Origin: CAZKTS01 sp964555735
GTDB taxonomy: Bacteria > Actinomycetota > Acidimicrobiia > IMCC26256 > PALSA-555
Direction of reading: 5' to 3'
Assembly (NCBI GenBank): GCA_964555735.1
Contig: CAZKTS010000411.1
Span: 1 to 8,498, forward strand
DNA length: 8,498 nt
In this document: positions 1 to 5,217 of the stretch, piece by piece
Position numbering within the stretch: position 1 is the first letter of the stretch
How the letters are laid out: every line of letters starts with the position of its first letter
The notes under the pieces: model-generated
Told to the model about the DNA's origin: nothing
Databases searched by the model: none
Seen by the model: the letters and a program-made list of their open reading frames with translations, nothing else
Translations under genes and position numbers: made by a program

Positions 1-1180
1 CGATGAGCTGGTCCGCGTTGCCGCCGTAGAAGATCCCTGCGTCCGCACCGTTGGTGGCCGCGAAGAACCCGACGAGGAGCGTCCCGGCGATGCCGCAGGT
101 GCCGTGCACCGACACGGCGCCCACCGGGTCGTCGACCCTCACCCGGTCGAAGAACCAGATGGAGCCCACCACGAGTGCGCCGCAGATCGCACCGATGAGC
201 ACCGCGCCCACGGTGCTCACCACGTAGCAGCCCGCAGTGATGCCGACGAGGCCCGCAAGCGCACCGTTGGCTGCCATCCCGACGTCGGCCTTGCCGTGGG
301 TGGTCCACCAGGCGACGAGCATGGCCACGACGGCACCGGCTCCCGCCGCAAGGGTCGTGGTCGTCGCGATCTGGCCGATCGCCAGACCGTCGGCAGCCAG
401 GTACGAGCCCGGGTTGAAGCCGTACCAGCCGACCAACAGGATGAACGTCCCGAGGACCGCGTACGGGATCGAGTGACCCTGGATCGTGCGGGCCTTGCCG
501 TCGGCGCCGTACTTGCCCAGGCGCGGTCCGAGTGCGATCGCACCCATGAGCGCCGCAACACCACCCGTCGCGTGGACGATCGTGGATCCGGCGAAGTCGA
601 TCGGCACCGTGTCGAGCTGCGCCAACCAGCCGCCGCCCCAGAGCCAGTGGACGACCACCGGGTAGATGAACGCCGTGATCACGATGCTGTACAGGAAGTA
701 CGACTTGAACTTCGTCCGCTCGGCCATCGCGCCGGACACGATCGTCGCCGCCGTCGCCGCGAACGCGAGCTGGAACACGAAGAAGACGAAGACGTTGACG
801 GTCAGGCCGCTGGTGTAGCTGTCGGCACCCGACCCGAGGAAGAACCCCTTCGTGCCGATGAACTGCTCGATGCCATCACTCGATGGCGGTCCGAAGGCGA
901 TGGCGTAGCCGACACAGAAGAACGCCAAGACGCCCACCATGAAGTCCATCAGGTTCTTCATCATGATGTTGGCGACGTTCTTCGCTCGCGTGAAGCCGGC
1001 TTCCACCAACGCGAACCCGGCCTGCATGAAGATCACGAGGACGGCGCAGAGCAGCACGAACGTGTTGTCGAGGTGGCCCTGCACGATCTCCGGGCCCAGC
1101 TCCTGCGCGTTCGCAGGTCCGGCGCCGAGGAACAGCGCGCCACCGCACACAGCGGCAACGAGCGCGGCTCGTCGTTTCAA
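1..1180 (-). CDS. amt: Ammonium transporter Amt (3' end beyond window)
   Basis: Integral-membrane ammonium channel of the Amt/MEP/Rh family; 393 residues are visible and the C-terminus lies off the left edge. TTG at 1180-1178 is chosen because GGAAGGAG (1195-1188) lies 7 nt upstream and no other in-frame start precedes it. Residues 1-25 look like a cleavable signal peptide ending ANA, as in many Amt proteins. Family landmarks are present: AGFALVEAGFTRAKN (54-68), a phenylalanine-gate segment around F140 with AMAER following, W181 in LWGGGW, D195 in IDFAG, pore histidine H203 in IVHATGG, F255 in GWYGFNPGS and second pore histidine H359 in VSVHGTCGIAG. The spacing of these residues closely follows E. 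coli AmtB (F107, W148, D160, H168, F215, H318). A glnB-type P-II gene often follows amt, but would be outside the window. The unusually long upstream region suggests leader-RNA or nitrogen control. Confidence 0.96.
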   Translation of the reverse strand, partial: MKRRAALVAAVCGGALFLGAGPANAQELGPEIVQGHLDNTFVLLCAVLVIFMQAGFALVEAGFTRAKNVANIMMKNLMDFMVGVLAFFCVGYAIAFGPPSSDGIEQFIGTKGFFLGSGADSYTSGLTVNVFVFFVFQLAFAATAATIVSGAMAERTKFKSYFLYSIVITAFIYPVVVHWLWGGGWLAQLDTVPIDFAGSTIVHATGGVAALMGAIALGPRLGKYGADGKARTIQGHSIPYAVLGTFILLVGWYGFNPGSYLAADGLAIGQIATTTTLAAGAGAVVAMLVAWWTTHGKADVGMAANGALAGLVGITAGCYVVSTVGAVLIGAICGALVVGSIWFFDRVRVDDPVGAVSVHGTCGIAGTLLVGFFAATNGADAGIFYGGNADQLI

Positions 1181-1187
1181 AGGGTTG

Positions 1188-1195
1188 CTCCTTCC
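1188..1195 (-). promoter_or_regulatory. Shine-Dalgarno of amt
   Basis: Minus-strand GGAAGGAG is 7 nt before TTG at 1180. It decides the start: an ATG just upstream (1197-1195) is out of frame and reaches a stop after six codons. Confidence 0.75.
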
Positions 1196-1358
1196 ATACC
1201 CCGGCCGAGGCCAGGCGGTGCGAGACGGCGCGCGCGATCCCGTCGTGCTGGAGGGAACGAGGACGCGCCGGGGCCCGGGAGTCGGACGCCTAGGCAGCCG
1301 GTCGGGTCGAGGGAGCGCCGCCGCCCACGGGGGGCTCGGTCTCCAGCTCGCGCGTGCA

Positions 1359-1435
1359 TCTGGTCGGTTCCTCCCGCTGCGGGGGACATGTCCGCCGCTC
1401 TTCGCGACGGGCCGACCAGACTTCCCGGCTCACCT
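1359..1435 (-). ncRNA. Candidate structured leader RNA of amt (three-way junction)
   Basis: Read on the minus strand, 1420-1359 folds almost without leftover bases. P1 is TCTGGTCGG with CCGACCAGA (9 bp). P2 is CCGTCGC-GAAGA-GCGGCGG (7 bp including one G-U). P3 is TCCCCCG-CAG-CGGGAGGA (7 bp with a bulged A). Junction linkers are C, ACATG and A. The G-U in P2 would be an A-C mismatch in the opposite RNA, favouring the minus strand, i.e. the amt 5' leader. A possible transcript start at 1435 would place AGGTGAGCCGGGAAG immediately before P1. About 180 nt separate the fold from the amt start. Ligand and class are unknown; the fold was drawn by hand, so chance structure in GC-rich DNA remains possible. 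Confidence 0.45.
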
Positions 1436-1441
1436 GGACGC

Positions 1442-1447
1442 AACGTA
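1442..1447 (-). promoter_or_regulatory. Candidate -10 box of the amt promoter
   Basis: Minus-strand TACGTT fits the actinobacterial TANNNT pattern. Six bases later an A (1435) would start a transcript that runs straight into the three-way-junction fold, giving a leader of about 255 nt before amt. No convincing -35 hexamer is visible 16-18 bp upstream. Confidence 0.35.
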
Positions 1448-1463
1448 CGGACGCCCCGTGGCG

Positions 1464-1490
1464 GCGCCGTTGCGACGAGGTGAACGGCGC
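1464..1490. repeat. 8-bp inverted repeat upstream of amt
   Basis: GCGCCGTT (1464-1471) and AACGGCGC (1483-1490) are perfect inverted arms with an 11-bp spacer. They cover the expected -35 region of the candidate amt promoter, so this may be an operator; it could also be chance in GC-rich DNA. Confidence 0.35.
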
Positions 1491-1522
1491 GTCGCGAGAC
1501 CGGACGCGTCGCGGCGCGCGAC

Positions 1523-1560
1523 CTGACCGCTCGGTGACGCGATCGAGACCGTCACCCGAC
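1523..1560. promoter_or_regulatory. 11-bp-phased GAC pentamers (GlnR-box-like) upstream of amt
   Basis: Four pentamers, CTGAC (1523), GTGAC (1534), GAGAC (1545) and CCGAC (1556), are each separated by exactly 6 bp. GlnR boxes of actinobacteria have the form gTnAC-n6-GaAAC, repeated; GTGAC-n6-GAGAC matches one unit with a single mismatch. GlnR activates amt genes in related bacteria, so position and architecture agree. The outer pentamers match poorly and no glnR gene is visible. Confidence 0.3.
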
Positions 1561-1562
1561 GG

Positions 1563-1663
1563 GGCCGCCGCCCTACGGGACGCTCGGCTGCTCCTCACCC
1601 CGGTCACGCTCGCTCGACGGCCGGGTACCGGCCGCCGCCCTACGGGACGCTCGGCTGCTCCTC
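1563..1663. repeat. 34-bp perfect direct repeat (two copies)
   Basis: Bases 1563-1596 recur exactly at 1630-1663, offset 67 bp, with unrelated flanks. The second copy contains the last codons and stop of the acyl-CoA dehydrogenase gene, so the first copy is a duplicated gene tail lying downstream of the stop. It shares its right half with the palindromic element annotated at 1602-1667. Confidence 0.9.
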
Positions 1664-1667
1664 GAGC
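1602..1667. repeat. GC-rich palindromic element, copy A
   Basis: On the plus strand the order is GGTCACGCTCGCT, then a CGGCCGG-GTA-CCGGCCG palindrome, then GGACGCTCGGCTGCTCCT and CGAGC. The same blocks in the same order occur at 5098-5156 with small indels. Its right part encodes the last residues of the acyl-CoA dehydrogenase (LLEEQPSVP). It resembles a small non-coding dispersed palindrome (REP or MITE class); no terminal target duplication is evident. Confidence 0.55.
1615..1637 (-). terminator. Hairpin just after the acyl-CoA dehydrogenase stop
   Basis: Two bases after the TAG stop, minus-strand RNA can form a 10-bp stem (CGGCGGCCGG with CCGGCCGTCG, one G-U) around a TAC loop. There is no following T run, so this would be a tract-less hairpin terminator, if it terminates at all. 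It is also the core of palindromic element A. Confidence 0.4.
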
Positions 1668-2806
1668 AGGCGCTTGGCGACGACGAGGCGTTGCACCTGG
1701 TTGGTGCCCTCGTAGATCTGCGTGGCCTTGGCGTCGCGGAACATGCGCTCGGCCGGGAAGTCGCGTACGTAGCCCATGCCACCGAGCACCTGCACCGCGT
1801 CGGTGGTCACCTGCATCGCCATGTCGGACGCGAACAGCTTCGCCATCGACGACGCCTTCGAGGTTCCCGGGCCACCGGCGTCGAGGAGCGCGCACGCCCG
1901 ATAGACCAGCAGCCGGGCGGCCTCGAGTCGTGTCGCCATGTCGGCGAGCAGGAACTGGACCCCCTGGAAGTCGGCGATCGGCGCACCGAACTGCGTGCGC
2001 TCGCTCGAGTACCGAACCGCGAGGTCGAGTGCACCCTGGGCGATGCCGACGGCCTGCGCACCGACGATCGGTCGCGAGCCGTCGAGCGCACCCATCGCGT
2101 ACGCGAAGCCCTGGCCCTCCTCACCGACGAGGTTCTCGGCAGGGATCGACACGCCGTCGAACACCAGCTCACCGGTGGGTGAGCCACGCATGCCGAGCTT
2201 CGCCTCGAGCTTGCCGACCTCGAAGCCCGGGCGGTCCCGCTCCACGACGAACACGCTGATCCCGCGTCGGCCGGCCTCGGGATCGGTCTTGGCGAACACG
2301 GTGTAGAAGTCGGAGATCCCGGCGTTGGAGATCCAGGTCTTGCGGCCGTCGATCACGTACCGGTCGCCATCGCGAACGGCCCGGGTGCTCATCGACGCGA
2401 CGTCGCTGCCGGCGTGCGGCTCGGAGAGGCAGTACGAACCCTGCCACTCCCCGGTCACCACCTTCGAGACGACGCGCTGCTGGAGCTCGGGGCTGCCGTG
2501 GGCGAGGATCGCCTCGCAGGCCAGTCGCGAGATGAACACGAAGAGCGCCGACGCCGCGCACACGCGGGCGACCTCTTCGACGAGGATCGCGTAGGCCACG
2601 GTGTCGGCGCCGTCACCGCCGAACGACTCGGGGTACGGCATCCGGATGAAGCCCGAGTCCCGATAGGCCTCGAACGACTTCCACGGGTACTCGGAGCGCT
2701 CGTCGGCCTCGGCCGCGTGCGGCGCGATCTGCTCCTCGGCGAAGCGCCGGACCGCGGAACGGAGCAGCTCGTGCTCCTCGCTCAACAAGAAGATGCCATC
2801 GCCCAT
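1640..2806 (-). CDS. Acyl-CoA dehydrogenase (FAD-dependent, short/medium-chain type)
   Basis: 388-residue flavoprotein of the acyl-CoA dehydrogenase family, expected to introduce the alpha-beta double bond into an acyl-CoA and pass electrons to ETF. N-terminal helical domain at about 8-120, with LSEEHELLRSAVRRFAEE; middle beta domain with signature CLSEPHAGSDVAS (126-138) and KTWISNAG (156-163); C-terminal helical domain with SERTQFGAPIADFQ (268-281), QVLGGMGYVRD (339-349) and IYEGTNQVQR (364-373). E366 of YEGT is the expected catalytic base, as in short- and medium-chain enzymes rather than isovaleryl- or long-chain types. ATG at 2806 fits the family N-terminus; no Shine-Dalgarno is visible, and TACGCT 9 nt upstream suggests a near-leaderless transcript. 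The tail LLEEQPSVP is encoded by a repeat element. The chain-length or branched-chain substrate cannot be fixed from sequence alone. Confidence 0.95.
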   Translation of the reverse strand: MGDGIFLLSEEHELLRSAVRRFAEEQIAPHAAEADERSEYPWKSFEAYRDSGFIRMPYPESFGGDGADTVAYAILVEEVARVCAASALFVFISRLACEAILAHGSPELQQRVVSKVVTGEWQGSYCLSEPHAGSDVASMSTRAVRDGDRYVIDGRKTWISNAGISDFYTVFAKTDPEAGRRGISVFVVERDRPGFEVGKLEAKLGMRGSPTGELVFDGVSIPAENLVGEEGQGFAYAMGALDGSRPIVGAQAVGIAQGALDLAVRYSSERTQFGAPIADFQGVQFLLADMATRLEAARLLVYRACALLDAGGPGTSKASSMAKLFASDMAMQVTTDAVQVLGGMGYVRDFPAERMFRDAKATQIYEGTNQVQRLVVAKRLLEEQPSVP

Positions 2807-2815
2807 CGGGCGAGG

Positions 2816-2821
2816 AGCGTA
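2816..2821 (-). promoter_or_regulatory. Candidate -10 box of the acyl-CoA dehydrogenase gene
   Basis: Minus-strand TACGCT (TANNNT) ends 9 nt before the ATG at 2806, predicting a start site about 3 nt upstream of the codon. A CTGACG resembling a -35 lies 20 bp further up, at 2847-2842, inside the first inverted repeat; that spacing is longer than ideal. Confidence 0.35.
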
Positions 2822-2831
2822 GCCCGGTTCC

Positions 2832-2869
2832 CTGACGTTGACGTCAGTGTCGGCTGACGCCGGAGTCAG
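2832..2869. promoter_or_regulatory. Tandem operators: two CTGAC-N6-GTCAG inverted repeats
   Basis: Two 16-bp inverted repeats with identical arms lie at 2832-2847 (spacer GTTGAC) and 2854-2869 (spacer GCCGGA). Their centres are exactly 22 bp, about two helical turns, apart. The first extends to 7-bp arms (CTGACGT and ACGTCAG). They fill the 77-bp gap before the acyl-CoA dehydrogenase, the nearer one over the probable -35 region, so cooperative repression by a dimeric regulator (for example TetR or GntR type) is the natural reading. The regulator is not in the window. Confidence 0.6.
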
Positions 2870-2883
2870 TCCCCGGCTGGGTG

Positions 2884-3447
2884 TCAGAGGTCGGCGAGCG
2901 CCCCGAGCTCGCCGGAGGCGACGCGCTGGAGGGCGGTCCGCACCTCGGGCAGTCGAGCGACGAGGGCCTTCGGGGCCAGCCGCAGGGCGTCGAGGTCGAC
3001 GGCGTCGCACAGAGCCCGCCGCCGGGCGTACTCGTGGCCGGCGCCGGCCACCGCGGTGGCCCGCCATGCCGCGAACCCCGGGTCGGCACCGCCCTGGTAG
3101 CCGAGCACGAGCATCGCGGACTCGATGTCGTGGAGGACCGGCGCCCGTCCGTAGGAGGCGGCCCGCTGCATCGCCATCTCGGCGACGACCGCGACGGCAT
3201 CGTGGATGTCCTCGTTCGGCGCGAGGGCGAGCCGGTCGCGCGCCCGCTCGGCGAGCGTCACGGCGTACCCGACGTTCGGACCGGGCGAGCCGAGGAGCTC
3301 GCCCGTGGGCTGGCCGGCACCGTGGAGGTCGCCGGGCCGGTCGGCGACCCAGGCCCGAGCGGGTGGGATCCGGACGCCCGGAGCGAGGTTGGGCTCCTGA
3401 CGCGGCAGATCGTCGAGGTCCGGGGCGACGAACGGGTCGGTCGGCAT
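2884..3447 (-). CDS. Conserved-looking hypothetical protein, 187 aa
   Basis: I cannot assign a function. The protein has a Pro/Asp-rich N-terminus (MPTDPFVAPDLDDLP), a turn-rich stretch with RIPPARAWVADRPGD (26-40) and GSPGPNVGYAVTLAERA (53-69), then a mostly helical remainder including NEDIHDAVAVVAEMAMQRAA (78-97) and a Leu/Ala-rich end. No signal peptide, membrane segment, metal-binding motif or nucleotide-binding loop is visible, so it is probably cytoplasmic. Coding character is good: neighbouring-type codon use, no in-frame rare patches, and the frame ends cleanly at TGA 2886-2884. ATG at 3447 is chosen because TAACTT lies 6 nt before it, a leaderless arrangement; no Shine-Dalgarno is seen. 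It starts 45 bp after cimA on the same strand, but the promoter-like signal and inverted repeat suggest independent expression. Confidence 0.75.
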   Translation of the reverse strand: MPTDPFVAPDLDDLPRQEPNLAPGVRIPPARAWVADRPGDLHGAGQPTGELLGSPGPNVGYAVTLAERARDRLALAPNEDIHDAVAVVAEMAMQRAASYGRAPVLHDIESAMLVLGYQGGADPGFAAWRATAVAGAGHEYARRRALCDAVDLDALRLAPKALVARLPEVRTALQRVASGELGALADL

Positions 3448-3472
3448 CCCGGGAAGTTAGCCCGACCGACCC
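3434..3472. promoter_or_regulatory. 11-bp inverted repeat enclosing the start of the 187-aa gene
   Basis: GGGTCGGTCGG (3434-3444) and CCGACCGACCC (3462-3472) are perfect inverted arms with a 17-bp spacer. The spacer contains the ATG (3447-3445) and the minus-strand -10-like TAACTT (3459-3454), which are 6 nt apart. It could be an operator over a leaderless promoter, or a tract-less terminator hairpin for cimA mRNA. The sequence alone does not separate these. Confidence 0.5.
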
Positions 3473-3476
3473 CGCG

Positions 3477-3506
3477 TCAGGAGCGGGAGACCTCAGGAGC
3501 GGGAGA
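3477..3506. repeat. 14-bp tandem repeat at the cimA stop
   Basis: TCAGGAGCGGGAGA occurs at 3477-3490 and again at 3493-3506, period 16. The second copy contains the cimA stop (TCA at 3493), so the last codons and stop of cimA are duplicated just downstream, probably by replication slippage. Confidence 0.85.
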
Positions 3507-5217
3507 GCAGGAGGCCGTAGACGAGCGAGTCGTAGAGGGCCTGCCACGACGCCTCGATGATGTTCTCGCTGACGCCGATCGTCGTCCACGAGCGATCGCC
3601 GTTGGTGGAGTCGATGAGCACGCGCGTCACTGCGCCTGTGCCCTTCTGCGTGTCGAGCACGCGCACCTTGTAGTCGGTCAGGTGCACACGATCGAGCGCC
3701 GGGAACCGCCCGCCGAGCGCGCGACGCAACGCCGAGTCGAGTGCGTTCACGGGGCCGTTGCCCTCGGCCGTGGCCACGTGGCGCGTCCCGTCGACGTGGA
3801 CCTTGATCGTCGCCTCGGTGCTGACACCACTGGCCGCCGCATCGGCACCGGCTTCCGACGACGGAACGAGGTCGTCGGTGATGACGCGAAACGACTCGAC
3901 CTCGAAGAAGTCCTGCTCCCAGCCGGCGGCTCGGCGCATCAGCAGCTCGAGCGACGCGTCGGCCACCTCGAAGTGGTAGCCCTCGTGCTCGAGTCGCTTG
4001 AGCGTGTCGACGACCTCGTTGACCTGTGGACCGTCGAGCTCGAGGCCGAGCTCTTCGGCCTTCAGGACGACGGTGGAGCGCCCGGCCAGCTCCGAGACCA
4101 CGAAGCGAGTGCCGTTGCCCACCGCGTCCGGCGTGACGTGCTCGTACGCGTCGGGTCGCTTGATGATCGCGCTGACATGCAGCCCCGCCTTGTGCGCGAA
4201 CGCCGACGAGCCCACGTACGGCGCCTGCGGGTTCAGCGCCATGTTCACCAGCTCGGCCACGTGGTGCGCGACGGGCGTCAGCCGCTCGAGGCGATCGGCC
4301 GGGATCGTCTCGAGGCCCATCTTCAGCGTGAGGTTCGGGATGATCGTCGTGAGGTTGCAGTTGCCGGTGCGCTCGCCGTACCCGTTGATCGTGCCCTGCA
4401 CCTGGACCGCGCCCCCGCGCACACCGGCGAGCGCGTTCGCCACGCCGGTGCCGGCGTCGTCGTGCAGGTGCACGGCGATCCCGACATGGTCGTCGGGGCG
4501 GAAATGATCCACCACCTCGCGCACGACCGCCTCGACCTCGTGCGGCAGCGATCCGCCGTTGGTGTCGCAGAGCACGAGCCGAGTCGCGCCGTGCTGGGCG
4601 GCCGCCTCGAGCACGCGCAGCGCGAACTCCGGGTTCCGCTTGTAGCCGTCGAAGAAGTGCTCCGCGTCGAAGAGGACCTCGAGCCCCGCGTCGCGCAAGA
4701 ACGCAACCGACTCGGCGACCATCGCCTCGCCCTCGTCGAGCGTGGTGTTCAGCGCCTCCAGCACGTGGTAGTCCCACGACTTGCCGACGATGCACACCGC
4801 CGGTGCCTGCGCGTCGATCAGGTGCCGCAGCGTGTCGTCGGAGTCGACCTTGCCCTTCGGGCGGCGCGTCGAGCCGAACGCGACCAGCGTGCTCGTGGTG
4901 AGATCGAGCTCGCGCTGCGCACGCCGGAAGACCTCGTCGTCCTTCGGGTTCGCCCCCGGCCACCCCGCCTCGATGTAGTCGACGCCGAGCCAGTCGAGCT
5001 GCTCCGCGATCCGCAGCTTGTCGTCGACCGTCAGCGAGATCCCCTCGAGCTGCGACCCGTCGCACAGCGTCGTGTCGTAGATCTCGACTTTCTTTCTGGT
5101 CGCGCTCGCTGCGGCCGGGGATACCCCGGCCGCGGACGCTCGCTGCTCCTGCGAGCTCCCTCGCTCCGCTCGCTCGCCGCCCCCAGTCGAGGCGCGCTTT
5201 GCCTCGTCGCTACGCAT
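3493..5217 (-). CDS. cimA: (R)-citramalate synthase with atypical active-site Cys
   Basis: 574-residue member of the isopropylmalate/citramalate synthase family; condenses acetyl-CoA with pyruvate to citramalate, the entry to threonine-independent isoleucine synthesis. The TIM-barrel domain starts at VEIYDTTLCDGSQ (44-56), with GVDYIEAGWPGANPKD (78-93), FDAEHFFDGYK (183-193), the metal ligands in AVHLHDD (H250, H252), and NGYGERTGNCNL (278-289). The C-terminal LeuA-type regulatory domain spans about 430-570. GWPGANPKD and FFDGYK favour citramalate synthase over isopropylmalate synthase. Residue 52 is Cys (TGC at 5064-5062) where TLRDG normally supplies a catalytic Arg. ATG at 5217 overlaps the ilvE end by 8 bp, implying translational coupling. 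The first 43 residues are a low-complexity extension encoded largely by a palindromic repeat, with no alternative in-frame ATG, GTG or TTG before the core. Confidence 0.93.
   Translation of the reverse strand: MRSDEAKRASTGGGERAERGSSQEQRASAAGVSPAAASATRKKVEIYDTTLCDGSQLEGISLTVDDKLRIAEQLDWLGVDYIEAGWPGANPKDDEVFRRAQRELDLTTSTLVAFGSTRRPKGKVDSDDTLRHLIDAQAPAVCIVGKSWDYHVLEALNTTLDEGEAMVAESVAFLRDAGLEVLFDAEHFFDGYKRNPEFALRVLEAAAQHGATRLVLCDTNGGSLPHEVEAVVREVVDHFRPDDHVGIAVHLHDDAGTGVANALAGVRGGAVQVQGTINGYGERTGNCNLTTIIPNLTLKMGLETIPADRLERLTPVAHHVAELVNMALNPQAPYVGSSAFAHKAGLHVSAIIKRPDAYEHVTPDAVGNGTRFVVSELAGRSTVVLKAEELGLELDGPQVNEVVDTLKRLEHEGYHFEVADASLELLMRRAAGWEQDFFEVESFRVITDDLVPSSEAGADAAASGVSTEATIKVHVDGTRHVATAEGNGPVNALDSALRRALGGRFPALDRVHLTDYKVRVLDTQKGTGAVTRVLIDSTNGDRSWTTIGVSENIIEASWQALYDSLVYGLLLSRS
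5098..5156. repeat. GC-rich palindromic element, copy B, inside cimA 5' end
   Basis: Contains GCGGCCGGGG-ATA-CCCCGGCCGC (5111-5133), a perfect 10-bp stem with a 3-nt loop. It is flanked by GGTCGCGCTCGCT and GGACGCTCGCTGCTCCT, which match copy A at 1602-1667 in the same order. It is read in frame as part of the N-terminal extension of CimA (about residues 21-40). On cimA mRNA the hairpin lies about 85 nt after the start codon. Confidence 0.6.

Noticed and set aside
1335..1445. Cobalamin riboswitch in the amt leader, suggested by CCCGCAGCGG, CCGGGAAG and GAGCTGGAGACC
   Set aside because: The diagnostic B12 box (GCCACTG-type) and the GGTGnGAATCC hairpin are missing and the spacing is too short; the fragments are likely coincidental. 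A covariance search would settle it.
1290..1895. Small minus-strand frames in the 1181-1639 gap
   Set aside because: They cross the structured leader and the dehydrogenase gene out of frame, are Arg-rich, and have no plausible ribosome site or motif.
2832..2869. CRP/FNR-type sites in the CTGAC-N6-GTCAG repeats
   Set aside because: CRP sites have TGA and TCA separated by 6 bp (TGTGA-N6-TCACA); here they are 8 bp apart, so a different regulator family is more likely.
1640..5065. Open frame of 1141 codons apparently fusing a long Arg/Gly/Ala-rich region to the acyl-CoA dehydrogenase
   Set aside because: The part above 2806 is an out-of-frame reading of cimA and the 187-aa gene; only the segment from ATG 2806 has family motifs. 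Long stop-free frames are common in GC-rich DNA.
5111..5133. Intrinsic terminator between ilvE and cimA from the perfect 10-bp palindrome
   Set aside because: It lies about 85 nt inside the cimA reading frame, lacks a T run on the minus strand, and the overlapping stop/start implies continued expression of cimA.
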